Shown piece after piece: positions 16,614 to 25,509 of a stretch of 64,000 nucleotides of DNA. How positions within the stretch are numbered: the first letter of the stretch is position 1; each line of letters starts with the position of its first letter. The position numbers and the translations under genes are program-made. This stretch comes from an uncultured Gammaproteobacteria bacterium (GTDB lineage Bacteria > Pseudomonadota > Gammaproteobacteria > Steroidobacterales > GCA-2729495), in assembly GCA_937921935.1 (NCBI GenBank), contig CAKZWQ010000015.1, positions 1 to 64,000 of the forward strand, read 5' to 3'. The notes under the pieces are model-generated. The model had not been told where the DNA came from. It saw only the letters and a program-made list of their open reading frames with translations, and ran no database searches.

Positions 16614-17687
16614 ATGGAAAACCAGCTCTACAACGTCAACGTGGCATCCAAGCAGGTGCTGCCTTCGCCAGCCGAGATAAAGGCTGAGCTGCCCCTGTCG
16701 GCGGCGGCCGAGGCCACCGTCCTGAGCAGCCGCCGACTGCTTCACGAGATTATGGACGGGCGCGATCCGCGCCTGTTTGTCGTGGTGGGGCCCTGTTCTA
16801 TCCATGACCCGGATGCGGCTATGGAGTATGCGCGGCGACTGAAGCCCCTCGCCGAAGAATTGCAGGATGTGCTGGCACTGGTCATGCGGGTGTATTTCGA
16901 GAAGCCTCGCACCACTGTTGGCTGGAAGGGTCTGGTTAACGACCCGGATATGGATGACTCCTTCCACATCGAGAAAGGCATTCGCCAGGCGCGCAAGTTA
17001 CTACTGGACCTGGGTGAACTGGGCCTGGGTACGGCGACGGAAGCTCTTGATCCCATCATGCCCCAGTACTTCGGAGATCTGATTGCCTGGACGGCGATCG
17101 GTGCGCGCACCACTGAATCCCAGACCCATCGTGAGATGGCCAGTGGTTTGTCGACGCCGGTGGGTTTCAAAAATGGTACGGATGGTTCGCTACAGGTTGC
17201 GATCAATGCCCTGGAGTCGGCCCGCGAAGCACACTCTTTTCTGGGAATTAACCAGGAGGGGCGTAGCGCGGTATTTCGGACCCGGGGTAACCAGTATGGG
17301 CACATTGTCTTGCGGGGCGGCGGCGGTCGACCCAATTACGATTCTGTCAGTATTGCCCTGGCCGAGAAGGCCCTTAAGGAAGCCGGTTTGCCGGCGCATA
17401 TCGTGGTCGACTGCAGTCACGGTAATTCCAACAAGGATCATGAGCTGCAGCCGCTGGTTGCCCGGGATTGTGTCGAGCAGGTCGTGAACGGTAATCGCTC
17501 TATTGCCGGCTTCATGTTGGAAAGCAATCTGGAAGCGGGTAATCAGAAGCTGACGGCTGATCTTGCGGATCTAGCCTATGGGGTGTCTGTCACCGATGCC
17601 TGTATTGACTGGCCGACGACGCAGGCCTGTCTGCGCGAAGCCGCGCAATTGCTGCGGCCCGTCGTGCGAGCTAGAAAGGCGAGCTAG
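16614..17687 (+). CDS. aroG: 3-deoxy-7-phosphoheptulonate (DAHP) synthase, class I
   Basis: This 357-residue enzyme condenses phosphoenolpyruvate and erythrose 4-phosphate, the first step of aromatic amino acid synthesis. Family motifs are clear: VGPCSIHDPDAAMEYA, MRVYFEKPRTTVGWKG, TPVGFKNGTDG and VDCSHGNSNKDH. The length and N-terminal extension match the AroF/G/H group, in which the N-terminal strands bind a feedback inhibitor; which aromatic amino acid inhibits cannot be told. ATG 16614 fits the family start; the frame is open upstream but the extra 38 residues have no counterpart. It is a single gene, convergent with purU. Confidence 0.95.
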   Translation: MENQLYNVNVASKQVLPSPAEIKAELPLSAAAEATVLSSRRLLHEIMDGRDPRLFVVVGPCSIHDPDAAMEYARRLKPLAEELQDVLALVMRVYFEKPRTTVGWKGLVNDPDMDDSFHIEKGIRQARKLLLDLGELGLGTATEALDPIMPQYFGDLIAWTAIGARTTESQTHREMASGLSTPVGFKNGTDGSLQVAINALESAREAHSFLGINQEGRSAVFRTRGNQYGHIVLRGGGGRPNYDSVSIALAEKALKEAGLPAHIVVDCSHGNSNKDHELQPLVARDCVEQVVNGNRSIAGFMLESNLEAGNQKLTADLADLAYGVSVTDACIDWPTTQACLREAAQLLRPVVRARKAS

Positions 17688-17717
17688 AAGGCGCCCTGAC
17701 GAACCACTGCGCAACCA

Positions 17718-18581
17718 TTAGCGCAAGATTACCGTCTTGCGTCCGTTCAGTAACACGCGTCTGTCGATGTGCAATTGCACGGCCCTGGCCAGGGTCAGGC
17801 TTTCCACATCCCGGCCAACGGCCGCCAGATCGGCGGGTGAGTGGGTATGGTCAACCCGCTCCACGCCCTGCTCGATGATGGGGCCTTCGTCCAGCTCGGC
17901 CGTTACATAGTGGGCCGTGGCGCCGATCAATTTGACGCCATGGGCATGAGCTTTCTGATACGGACGGGCACCTTTGAATCCGGGCAGGAACGAATGATGG
18001 ATATTGATTATGCGGCCGCTCAGGCCTTCGCATATGTCCCTGGATAAGACCTGCATGTAGCGGGCCAGGACCACCAGCTCCGCTTTGGTATCTTTAATGA
18101 TCTCCAGCATGCGTGCTTCAGCCTGGGGTTTGGACTCCGGCGTCACCGGCACATGGAAGAAAGGGATTCGATGCCATTCGGCCAGGGATGCCAGATCGGG
18201 GTGATTGGAAATAATGGCTGGAATTTCCACGGCCAGAGCGCCGGTGCGGTAGCGATGCAGTAGATCGTTAACACAGTGTTCGTGGCGGGAAGCCATTATC
18301 AGGACTCGCGGCCTGACCTTGGTGTCGTAGACGTGCCAGTCCATATCGAACTGCCGGGCGATGGGCTCAAGCCCCTGTTCAAAGCGACCCCGGGAGAAAT
18401 CCGCGCGCTGAGGCGTGAATACGGTGCGCATGAAAAACCGTCCCGTATCACGATCGCCGAAGTGGGAGGACTCTTCCACAAAGAAACCCTGGTCGCGCAG
18501 GAAGCTGGCCACCGCGGCAACGATACCGATGGTGTCCGGACAATCCACGGTCAGGATAAAAGTGTTATCAGGGGCCGTCAT
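17718..18581 (-). CDS. purU: Formyltetrahydrofolate deformylase
   Basis: This is a 287-residue protein with an N-terminal ACT regulatory domain (residues 7-85, ILTVDCPDTIGIVAAVA) and a formyltransferase-fold catalytic domain. The catalytic domain has NIHHSFLPGFKGARPY and TAELDEGPIIEQ, giving the expected Asn-His-Asp active-site set. It hydrolyses 10-formyl-THF to THF and formate, balancing one-carbon pools and supplying formate for purine synthesis; in E. coli it is controlled by methionine and glycine through the ACT part. It ends 30 bases from the DAHP synthase stop, convergently. Confidence 0.95.
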   Translation of the reverse strand: MTAPDNTFILTVDCPDTIGIVAAVASFLRDQGFFVEESSHFGDRDTGRFFMRTVFTPQRADFSRGRFEQGLEPIARQFDMDWHVYDTKVRPRVLIMASRHEHCVNDLLHRYRTGALAVEIPAIISNHPDLASLAEWHRIPFFHVPVTPESKPQAEARMLEIIKDTKAELVVLARYMQVLSRDICEGLSGRIINIHHSFLPGFKGARPYQKAHAHGVKLIGATAHYVTAELDEGPIIEQGVERVDHTHSPADLAAVGRDVESLTLARAVQLHIDRRVLLNGRKTVILR

Positions 18582-18726
18582 GGCTGATAGAACTACTGCT
18601 GGCGGGACTCTGAGGCCGGATCTTAGCAGACCGGGACTGCGGCTCTGACGGGAGTATCTGCCGGGGGCGCTGGATTGATAGAATTATGGGTCCGCCCCGG
18701 TAATTTCTAGAGGGAGACAGCCCCCG

Positions 18727-20499
18727 ATGTCGGACTATCGCGCACCGGTCAAGGACATGCTTTTCGTCCTCCGGGACCTGGCTGGCCTTGAGGCCATTAG
18801 CCAGTTGCCAGAGTATGGCGAGGCCACGCCTGATCTGGTCGAGGCCATTCTGGAAGAAGCCGCCCAGTTCGCGGCCGGGGTGATTGCACCTATTAACACC
18901 ATTGGTGATAGCCAGGGCACCCGGGTCGAAGAAGGCCAGGTGCGGGTTCCGGCGGAGTTTAAGGATGCCTACCGGCAGTTTGTCGACAATGGCTGGGGCG
19001 GTCTGGCTCAGTCCGCGGATCACGGCGGGCAGGGCATGCCCTATGTGGTTGGCCTGGCGGTGGAGGAAATGTGGCAGTCCGCTAGCCTGGCGTGGTCGCT
19101 TTGTCCCTTGCTGACCCAGGGCGCCGTGCGTGCTATCCAGGAGCATGGTGATGAAGGCCTGAAAGGGCGCGTGCTGGAAAAGATGATTGCCGGTGAATGG
19201 ACCGGGACCATGAATCTGACGGAGCCTCAGTCCGGTTCTGATTTGTCGACGGTGCGCTCGACCGCGGAGCCGGACGGCGACGCTTACCGCATCACGGGCC
19301 AGAAAATTTATATCACCTGGGGTGACCACGACATGACGGAAAACGTCATGCACCTGGTCCTCGCCCGCTTGCCCGGTGCGCCGGCCGGCACAAGGGGCAT
19401 TTCATTGTTCGTGGTGCCGAAGCGTTATATCCAGGACGATGGTACAAGCGGCGAGGCCAACGCCGTCTGGCCGGTGTCCGTTGAGCACAAGCTTGGAATC
19501 CACGGCAGCCCGACCTGTGTGATGGCCTACGACAAGGCGCTGGGTTATCTCGTGGGCCCGGAAAACCAGGGCCTGGCCTGCATGTTCACCATGATGAACC
19601 ACGCCCGTATTGGCGTGGGCCTGGAAGGGGTGGCCGTTTCCGAGCGTGCTTACCAGCAGGCTCTGGCCTATGCCCGGGATCGCGTCCAGGGTCCGGTCGC
19701 CGGCCGGGAGGGCAAGGCTGCCATCGTGCATCACCCGGATGTGCGCCGGATGTTGATGACCATGAAGGCACACATCGAGGCCATGCGGGCGCTGGCCTGC
19801 GTAACCGGTAGCCATCTGGACCACGGCGAGCGCAACCCGGACGAATCAGCCCGGGCTGCTCATCTGGCCCGTGCCCAGTTGCTCACGCCGGTCGTGAAAG
19901 GTTGGTGCACCGAAACGTCACAGTACCTGACCTCCCTCGCGATTCAGGTATTCGGCGGCATGGGCTATGTGGAAGAGACAGGCGTTGCTCAGCATTTTCG
20001 CGATGCCCGGATCACCACGATCTACGAAGGCACCACGGGTATTCAGGCCAACGATCTGATGGGCCGCAAGACTTTGCGTGACAAGGGTCAGGCCTTCGCC
20101 GCGCTGCTGGCCGATATTCGGGTCACCCAGGAAGAACTGGCAGTGCGCCCTGAACTGGCCGGCATTGCAGCCGCTTTGTCCGCCGGCACCGAGGCTATGC
20201 AAATAGCAGTGGACTGGGTACTGGCCCATGCCGCGGACGACGCCATCGAAGCGGGTGGTGCAGCCTTTAATTTCCTGATGCTTGCCGGTGTGCTAACCGG
20301 CGGCTGGCAACTTGCCAGGGCGGCCGCTGTGGCTGCAGAACGAGTTGCCCAGGGAGACGGCGATACAGATTTCTATGCCGCGAAGCTCGCCACCGCCAAT
20401 TTTTACGCTCAGCAAATTATGCCGCAGGCCAGTGCTTATTCGCTGGCCGTGACCGGCGGCGCAGCGGCCATCATGGCCGTACCCGAAGATCAGCTCTGA
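18727..20499 (+). CDS. Acyl-CoA dehydrogenase, long DmdC/AcdA-like form
   Basis: This is a 590-residue FAD enzyme, longer than the usual 380-residue family members because of a C-terminal helical extension, as in 3-methylmercaptopropionyl-CoA dehydrogenase DmdC and related long forms. Motifs include MNLTEPQSGSDLS (FAD/substrate), KIYITWGDHD, VFGGMGYVEE and TTIYEGTTGIQANDL, where the Glu is the likely catalytic base. ATG 18727 follows AGAGGGAGA. It oxidises an acyl-CoA to the 2-enoyl-CoA, passing electrons to ETF. It stands as a single gene; the MaoC/crotonase/ligase genes 9 kb away could act in the same route. The substrate chain is not determined. Confidence 0.9.
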   Translation: MSDYRAPVKDMLFVLRDLAGLEAISQLPEYGEATPDLVEAILEEAAQFAAGVIAPINTIGDSQGTRVEEGQVRVPAEFKDAYRQFVDNGWGGLAQSADHGGQGMPYVVGLAVEEMWQSASLAWSLCPLLTQGAVRAIQEHGDEGLKGRVLEKMIAGEWTGTMNLTEPQSGSDLSTVRSTAEPDGDAYRITGQKIYITWGDHDMTENVMHLVLARLPGAPAGTRGISLFVVPKRYIQDDGTSGEANAVWPVSVEHKLGIHGSPTCVMAYDKALGYLVGPENQGLACMFTMMNHARIGVGLEGVAVSERAYQQALAYARDRVQGPVAGREGKAAIVHHPDVRRMLMTMKAHIEAMRALACVTGSHLDHGERNPDESARAAHLARAQLLTPVVKGWCTETSQYLTSLAIQVFGGMGYVEETGVAQHFRDARITTIYEGTTGIQANDLMGRKTLRDKGQAFAALLADIRVTQEELAVRPELAGIAAALSAGTEAMQIAVDWVLAHAADDAIEAGGAAFNFLMLAGVLTGGWQLARAAAVAAERVAQGDGDTDFYAAKLATANFYAQQIMPQASAYSLAVTGGAAAIMAVPEDQL

Positions 20500-20511
20500 G
20501 GGACGGGGGCG

Positions 20512-20847
20512 TCAGAGTGGCGCGGAGGCGCCGAAGAACGCGACCAGGGTCAGGTCTTCTTCCACATCGAAAAAAGAGTGTTCCTGGGTGGCGCGGACGA
20601 ACAGGATGGAGCCGCGGCTGACCTCATGCTGCCGGTCGCCGATGCGCAGCCGGGCGCGCCCTTCCAGGACCAGGTAGACCTCATCTTCCAGATGCGGCGC
20701 CTGCATGTCCCGTGATCCCGCCGGCAGCCGGTACACGGCAGCGCTGATGCTGGGCACGCGCAGGAACTCATGGAATCTGGGCTCCGAGCCGGCGACTTTC
20801 TTGGTGAGTTCGTCGAGCTGAAAAACTTGCCAGGCGTCTTCCGTCAT
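20512..20847 (-). CDS. Small single-domain cupin
   Basis: This 111-residue protein is one cupin barrel. The first motif is APHLEDEVYLVLEGRARLRIG (residues about 50-70, with the expected Gly, His and Glu) and the second includes FVRATQEHSFFDV. Such proteins bind metal and may act as small dioxygenases or isomerases, or have a structural role. It is convergent with the acyl-CoA dehydrogenase gene (12-base gap) and divergent from the trans-sulfuration gene. No function beyond the fold can be stated. Confidence 0.8.
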   Translation of the reverse strand: MTEDAWQVFQLDELTKKVAGSEPRFHEFLRVPSISAAVYRLPAGSRDMQAPHLEDEVYLVLEGRARLRIGDRQHEVSRGSILFVRATQEHSFFDVEEDLTLVAFFGASAPL

Positions 20848-21002
20848 GATTCTGCAGCCAGTTAAATGAGGTTAATAATCCGCAAAGGCTGCGCAGGGTG
20901 CAAGGGTGGTTTCGGCTCATTATGACGCCAGGCTTGGGGGCCTGCTAAACTGCGCGACCCGAAGACCCCCGGCTATGACCGGATGGGCAGGAGATTAAGC
21001 TA

Positions 21003-22148
21003 ATGGGCTTTAGCACCAAACAAATTCACAGCGGCGTTGAGCCGGATCCCGTCACCGGCGCGATTCTGACGCCGATTTATCAGACCACCACCTACGTCCA
21101 GGATTCCGTCGACGAATATCTGGCCAAGGGCTATTCCTATTCACGGTCGGCAAACCCCACCGTGCGAGCCCTGGAAAAGAAGCTCGCGATCCTGGAAGGC
21201 GGTGAGGATTGTTCTTGTTATGCCACCGGCATGGCAGCCGTCAATGCGGTGTTCATGGGGCTTCTGAATGCCGGTGATCATTGTGTGATTTCTGATGTTG
21301 CCTATGGCGGAACCTATCGCCTGGCGACGAAAATCTATCGCCGTTTCGGAGTCGACTTTACGTTCGCTGATACCTCCGATCCGAACGCCGTGGCTGCCAG
21401 CCTGCGTGACAACACCCGCTTGATTCTGACAGAGACGCCAGCCAACCCGACGCTAAAGCTGACGGACCTGCAGGCCATCTCTGACCTGGCGCGTGCCCGG
21501 GGTATTCCCCACGCCGTAGACAATACTTTCCTCACTCCCTATTACCAGCGGCCGCTGGAGCTGGGTGCAGATCTGGTCGTGCACAGCACCACCAAATATT
21601 TCGATGGGCACAACGCGACGGTCGGCGGGGCCGTCGTGGCCGCCACTGCAGAACTTGATGAGAAGGTTCGATTTATCCAGAACGCCACGGGCACAATTAT
21701 GTCCCCGCTGGTCGCTTTCCTGACGCTGCAGGGCTGCAAGACTCTGTCCGTGCGTCTGGACCGGCAGTCGGCGAATGCCCTGGAGGTAGCTCGCTTCCTT
21801 GAAGGGCACCCCAAGGTGGCCAAGGTTTGCTATCCGGGCCTGGACTCCTTTCCCCAGGCCGACTTGGCGCGTTCCCAGGCCAGCGGTTTCGGGGCCATGC
21901 TGTGGTTCGAGGTTCAGGGCGGCGTGGCGGCAGGCAAGGAATTGATGGACCGCATTGAGCTTTGGAGTCTGGCCGAGAATCTGGGTTCCGTGGAGTCCCT
22001 GATCACGCACCCCGTGACCATGACCCATGCAGACGTGGACGAGGCAGAACGCCGGCGCGTCGGTATCACCGACGGTCTGGTGCGCTTGTCCTGCGGTCTC
22101 GAGGATGCGGACGACCTGATCGACGCGCTGAAGCGGGCCCTGGCCTGA
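21003..22148 (+). CDS. Cystathionine gamma-synthase/lyase-family PLP enzyme
   Basis: This is a 381-residue trans-sulfuration enzyme. It shows YSRSANPTVRALE (phosphate-binding region), SCYATGMAAVNAV, AVDNTFLTPYYQ and the PLP lysine in VVHSTTKYFDGHN. The family includes MetB (cystathionine gamma-synthase), MetC/CGL (lyases) and MetZ; the SLGSVESLITHPVTMTHA block fits the gamma-synthase/gamma-lyase branch but does not separate them. It lies between homoserine or cysteine metabolism and methionine. ATG 21003 follows AGGAG. No met gene is adjacent. A long GC-rich hairpin without a T-run lies at 22162-22189, after the stop. Confidence 0.92.
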   Translation: MGFSTKQIHSGVEPDPVTGAILTPIYQTTTYVQDSVDEYLAKGYSYSRSANPTVRALEKKLAILEGGEDCSCYATGMAAVNAVFMGLLNAGDHCVISDVAYGGTYRLATKIYRRFGVDFTFADTSDPNAVAASLRDNTRLILTETPANPTLKLTDLQAISDLARARGIPHAVDNTFLTPYYQRPLELGADLVVHSTTKYFDGHNATVGGAVVAATAELDEKVRFIQNATGTIMSPLVAFLTLQGCKTLSVRLDRQSANALEVARFLEGHPKVAKVCYPGLDSFPQADLARSQASGFGAMLWFEVQGGVAAGKELMDRIELWSLAENLGSVESLITHPVTMTHADVDEAERRRVGITDGLVRLSCGLEDADDLIDALKRALA

Positions 22149-22197
22149 ATGATTGCAGGGAGCCGGCTCGGGGCAGCCCCTGGGCCGGCACAAACTG

Positions 22198-22225
22198 CTT
22201 GAAAAAATGCCCCCCACCCCCACAT
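22198..22225 (+). promoter_or_regulatory. Heat-shock (sigma-32 type) promoter of hsp20
   Basis: CTTGAAA (22198-22204) and CCCCACAT (22218-22225) are separated by 13 bases, matching the RpoH consensus CTTGAAA-N13..15-CCCCATNT with one changed position in the second box. Transcription would begin near 22232, leaving a leader of about 50 bases before the Hsp20 start. Confidence 0.75.
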
Positions 22226-22282
22226 AGCTGACAAGGTCGCAGCGAGCGCGGCTGTTTTTAACTTTATGTGGAGGCAACACTT

Positions 22283-22717
22283 ATGAGTCTCGTGACATGG
22301 AGCCCCTTCAGGGAGCTGGAAGACGTTTTGAATCGGTATGGCCGCGTCAGTGGTCGCGAGGCCGGTGCCGGTAACGGCGGGACGCAGGCCTGGCGGCCAA
22401 CCGCAGATATCGCTGAGACGGATACGGCTTACGTTATCAAGGCAGAATTGCCTGAGGTGCCTAAGGAAGATGTTGAAGTGACCGTGCATGACGGCATCAT
22501 CAATATTCGCGGTGAACGCCGGTACGAAAAAACCGATGACAGTGAACAGCAGCATCGAGTGGAATCTTTCTACGGTCAGTTTTCACGCAGTTTCAGTCTG
22601 CCTGCTGACGTGGATGAGTCGGGCATTAAGGCTGAGAGTAAGGATGGTGTGCTGAAGGTGATATTGCCCAAAGCCGAGCTGGTCCAACCCAAGGCCATCG
22701 AGGTTAAGGTAGGCTAA
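22283..22717 (+). CDS. hsp20: Small heat-shock protein (Hsp20/alpha-crystallin family)
   Basis: This 144-residue protein has an N-terminal segment typical of class A bacterial sHSPs (MSLVTWSPFRELEDVLNRY) and an alpha-crystallin domain (about 42-135, RPTADIAETDTAYVIKAELP ... ESKDGVLKVILPK). A short tail follows. It forms oligomers that hold unfolding proteins for DnaK/ClpB refolding. The start ATG 22283 has GGAGG nine bases upstream. A sigma-32-like promoter sits about 60-85 bases upstream and a strong terminator follows, so it is a single-gene heat-shock unit. Confidence 0.95.
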   Translation: MSLVTWSPFRELEDVLNRYGRVSGREAGAGNGGTQAWRPTADIAETDTAYVIKAELPEVPKEDVEVTVHDGIINIRGERRYEKTDDSEQQHRVESFYGQFSRSFSLPADVDESGIKAESKDGVLKVILPKAELVQPKAIEVKVG

Positions 22718-22737
22718 GCCACCGTATTTGAGTTCAG

Positions 22738-22768
22738 AAAATGGGGGCTGCGGCCCCCATTTTCTTGT
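22738..22768 (+). terminator. Intrinsic terminator of hsp20
   Basis: A perfect 11-bp stem (AAAATGGGGGC with GCCCCCATTTT, 22738-22748/22753-22763) with a 4-base loop is followed by CTT, 20 bases after the stop. Confidence 0.9.
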
Positions 22769-22798
22769 AAGCCGCGAGCCTTGGGCTATGCTTGGCCC

Positions 22799-24091
22799 AT
22801 GATACGTCTGATCATAGGCATGATTTTCCTGGTCCTGGCCACCACAGCAGCTGGTCGGTCAGCAGATGGCCCCCCGGTGCCGGAACTACCGGGCCCCGGA
22901 GGCAGTACTTTCAAAAGGCCGGTAGTGGTGGGTTGGCAGGATGGTCGGCAGCCGACCGCGCCAACGGGTTTTCGGGTTGAACGCTGGGCTTCAGATCTGG
23001 ACAGCGGTCGCTGGATGTATGTGCTCCCCAACGGGGATGTGCTGGTTGCCCAGGCACGCACCGAAACCATGGGCGGGTTCGCGCCGGAGGTCATTGAGGC
23101 CCTGACTGCCCAGGGACTGCTGGGTCCATCCGCCGACAATATTATTCTGCTGCGACCCATTGCCGGCGCACCGCCGAGCCGGCATCTATTCGCGGATGGG
23201 CTGCAGCAGCCCTTTGGCATGGCCTTGTTCGACGGCTATCTCTATGTTGCCAACACGAACTCAGTCGTGCGCTATGCCTACGAAAGGGGCGACCTTCAGG
23301 CCAAAGGTGCGCCCGAGAAGGTTTTCGATGTGCCCGCGGGGGAGGCTGCCAACCCCTGGAACAATCACTGGACACGTAACCTGGCTGCCGCACCGGATGG
23401 ATCGGCGCTGTATCTCACCGTGGGTGCCGGCACTGATGTGAACGCGGATGGCAATGAGCACCCTGAACGGGCCGCTATCTGGGAATTACAGCCGGACAAG
23501 TCAGCCAGGCGAATATTCGCGACCGGACTGCGTAACCCCGTTGGCCTGGCGTTTGATCCCGCGACGGGGCACTTGTGGACCACCGTAAACGAGCGCGACG
23601 GTATCGGTGCCGACGTACCACCTGACTATCTCACGCGGGTGGTAGATGGTGCTTTCTATGGCTGGCCCTACGTTTACTACGGGACTTATCCTGACCCGAC
23701 CTGGTCGGTAAAGGATCCGGCGGCTGTTGCGGCCGCAGCCGAGCGCGCCCGCGTGCCAGATCTCGCCCTGGGCGGCCATTCGGTGCCCCTCGGCTTGTTG
23801 TTCTATCGGGGCGGTAACTTTCCCGATCGGTATCGGGCGGGAGCTTTCGTGGCGCGCCGGGCCGGCGTGGGGAGGGCTTCTTTTATCGGGCCGGACGTGC
23901 TGTTTATTCCCTTCGCAGACGGCTCGCCGACGGGCGCAGTTGAGGTCTTCCTCGGCGGCTTTGTAGAGGACGATAGCAAAGGGACAGTGCGCGGTCGTGC
24001 GGTGGGGCTGGCGCAGTTAGCTGATGGCTCGCTGCTGGTTTCTGACGACGGGGCTAATGTGATCTGGCGTGTGACTTATGTGGCTGAATAA
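22799..24091 (+). CDS. Periplasmic sorbosone/glucose dehydrogenase-like beta-propeller
   Basis: This is a 430-residue exported protein. Residues 1-26 form a signal peptide (MIRLIIGMIFLVLATTAAG). The rest is a six-bladed PQQ-type sorbosone/aldose dehydrogenase propeller (VLPNGDVLVAQA, QPFGMALFDGYLYVA, RNPVGLAFDPATGHLW, VPLGLLFYRG, GTVRGRAVGLAQL). Proteins of this family oxidise sugars with PQQ bound in the central pocket, but many relatives have unknown substrates. The frame is open from TTG 22781, yet ATG 22799 gives a proper signal peptide. Its stop faces that of the SDR gene (21-base gap). Confidence 0.85.
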   Translation: MIRLIIGMIFLVLATTAAGRSADGPPVPELPGPGGSTFKRPVVVGWQDGRQPTAPTGFRVERWASDLDSGRWMYVLPNGDVLVAQARTETMGGFAPEVIEALTAQGLLGPSADNIILLRPIAGAPPSRHLFADGLQQPFGMALFDGYLYVANTNSVVRYAYERGDLQAKGAPEKVFDVPAGEAANPWNNHWTRNLAAAPDGSALYLTVGAGTDVNADGNEHPERAAIWELQPDKSARRIFATGLRNPVGLAFDPATGHLWTTVNERDGIGADVPPDYLTRVVDGAFYGWPYVYYGTYPDPTWSVKDPAAVAAAAERARVPDLALGGHSVPLGLLFYRGGNFPDRYRAGAFVARRAGVGRASFIGPDVLFIPFADGSPTGAVEVFLGGFVEDDSKGTVRGRAVGLAQLADGSLLVSDDGANVIWRVTYVAE

Positions 24092-24112
24092 CTGCGCCGC
24101 GTGGTCCCGGCC

Positions 24113-24925
24113 CTAGGGCAGGCCATACTGACTGAACAGATCGCGCTTTTTGCCCAGCACTTTGGCATCGAAAAATCGTTTCATGATTTTGCCGCCGGTT
24201 AGCCAGGAGATACGTTTGCCCTGTTCCTTGTTCGCCAGGACCTGTTCAACCAGCCAGGGTGCTGCTGTCTCGACATGATCGCAGAGGGTGTTCAGGATGG
24301 GTTTGACCTTCAGCCATTCTTCATCCGTCAATTCTTTTTGCTCCGAGAACCAGTTATCGGAAATCAGCATGCCAGGGCTGATAGAGCCAATCAGGATGCC
24401 GTTATCCTTATTCTCTTCCTCCAGGTACTTGGTCAGACGCCAGATACCTGACTTGGTCGAACTGTATACGCCCATGTTCGGCGTCAGGCGATTTCCCTGG
24501 AAGCTGCCGCCGAGCATGTTGTAAATGGCGCCGGAGCCCTGGGTCCGCATGCCGGCGACGGCAACCTGTGAGCCAAAAACAGCGCCCTTAAGATTGCTGT
24601 CTATCAGTGTGTGGACCAGATCTTCGGGTAATTCGTGAACCAGGTATCGGGCGGTTGCGTAGCCGGCATTATTAACCCAGATATCCACCTGACCGAAACT
24701 TGCCGTCGCGAAGTCCCACAGTCCCTGCACCTGCGACTTGTTACTGACGTCACACAGAGTGCCGGCGGCCTCGCCCGGCCCCAAGGCGGTTAATTCCTCA
24801 GCAACCCGCTGCGCGTCGGCCTGGCTGCGGCTGGAGACAACGACATTGTGCCCGCGCTGGATAAAATTCTCGGCCAGGCCGCGGCCAATACCCTTGGTGC
24901 TGCCCGTAATTACGACGTTCGACAT
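24113..24925 (-). CDS. Short-chain dehydrogenase/reductase (SDR)
   Basis: This is a 270-residue classical SDR. The cofactor motif GSTKGIGRG (residues 8-16) has an adjacent SSRS stretch favouring NADP(H). It also has NNAGYA, and the catalytic Tyr-Lys lie in VYSSTKSG, with a Ser expected in NMLGGSFQG. The C-terminus is extended and basic (RFFDAKVLGKKRDLFSQYG). It is five bases downstream of the isomerase gene on the same strand, so it probably belongs to the mevalonate-pathway transcript. An alcohol or keto group in an isoprenoid-derived product would be a reasonable substrate, but this is inference. Confidence 0.9.
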   Translation of the reverse strand: MSNVVITGSTKGIGRGLAENFIQRGHNVVVSSRSQADAQRVAEELTALGPGEAAGTLCDVSNKSQVQGLWDFATASFGQVDIWVNNAGYATARYLVHELPEDLVHTLIDSNLKGAVFGSQVAVAGMRTQGSGAIYNMLGGSFQGNRLTPNMGVYSSTKSGIWRLTKYLEEENKDNGILIGSISPGMLISDNWFSEQKELTDEEWLKVKPILNTLCDHVETAAPWLVEQVLANKEQGKRISWLTGGKIMKRFFDAKVLGKKRDLFSQYGLP

Positions 24926-24930
24926 TCAGA

Positions 24931-25509
24931 TCAACTCCTGTCGCCCTGGTGCGCAAGAATATTGCTCAGGTGATCGCGACAAATGACTTTCCATTCCATT
25001 TTGAACCACGGCGTAAAACGCTCGGGCTCTGCGGCCATTTCTGCCGTGAGGGCTTGCGGGTTGAGATGGCGGACCGCGGCTATTTCTTCGGGGTGGGCAA
25101 GAATCTCGCCCTGGTAATGCCCCGCGTAGACCGAGCAGAATTCCCGCTCGGACCCGGCATCGCCGAAAGGGGCGTGGTACTTGAACTTGTACAGGTAGCT
25201 CAGCTCACAACTTAGCCCCAGTTCTTCGCGGACGCGGCGTTGCACGGCCGCTTCCATGTTTTCAGACTGGCGGGGGTGGCTGCAGCAGCTATTGGACCAG
25301 TAGCCCGGCCAGAGGGGCTTGTGCTCACTGCGCTGCTGGAGCAGCAGTTCACCGTCGCCATTGAACAGAAAGACGGAGAATGCCCGGTGAAGCTGACCTT
25401 CGCCTGTGTGGCAATCGTGCTTGGATGCAAAGCCGATAGCCTGATCCTGATCATCAACAAGTATCAGCGATTCGGCCGGACTGGAAACTTTTTCCGGAGC
25501 CGTATTCAG
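24931..25509 (-). CDS. idi: Isopentenyl-diphosphate delta-isomerase, type I (probable CTG start)
   Basis: This Nudix-fold enzyme interconverts IPP and DMAPP. Its motifs are LILVDDQDQAIG, SNSCCSHPRQSE (active-site Cys), RRVREELGL (Nudix helix) and GSEREFCSVY (catalytic Glu pair). The coding frame continues upstream past the only ATG (25257), which would cut off half the enzyme. No ATG, GTG or TTG occurs in frame before the next stop codon. CTG 25509-25507 overlaps the TGA of the preceding fusion gene (CTGA), has GTGGGG about eight bases upstream and gives 192 residues, the family length. I therefore propose a CTG start with translational coupling; a sequencing error is the alternative. Confidence 0.85.
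   Translation of the reverse strand: MNTAPEKVSSPAESLILVDDQDQAIGFASKHDCHTGEGQLHRAFSVFLFNGDGELLLQQRSEHKPLWPGYWSNSCCSHPRQSENMEAAVQRRVREELGLSCELSYLYKFKYHAPFGDAGSEREFCSVYAGHYQGEILAHPEEIAAVRHLNPQALTAEMAAEPERFTPWFKMEWKVICRDHLSNILAHQGDRS

Noticed and set aside
22232-22290. A FourU or ROSE-type RNA thermometer before hsp20
   Set aside because: The leader has a U-run (TTTTT near 22255) and GGAGG, but I could not form a convincing stem by eye; kept only as a suggestion under the promoter finding.
24931-25257. A short isomerase beginning at the internal ATG 25257
   Set aside because: It would lose the active-site Cys segment and the first Nudix strands, which are clearly encoded upstream in the same frame.
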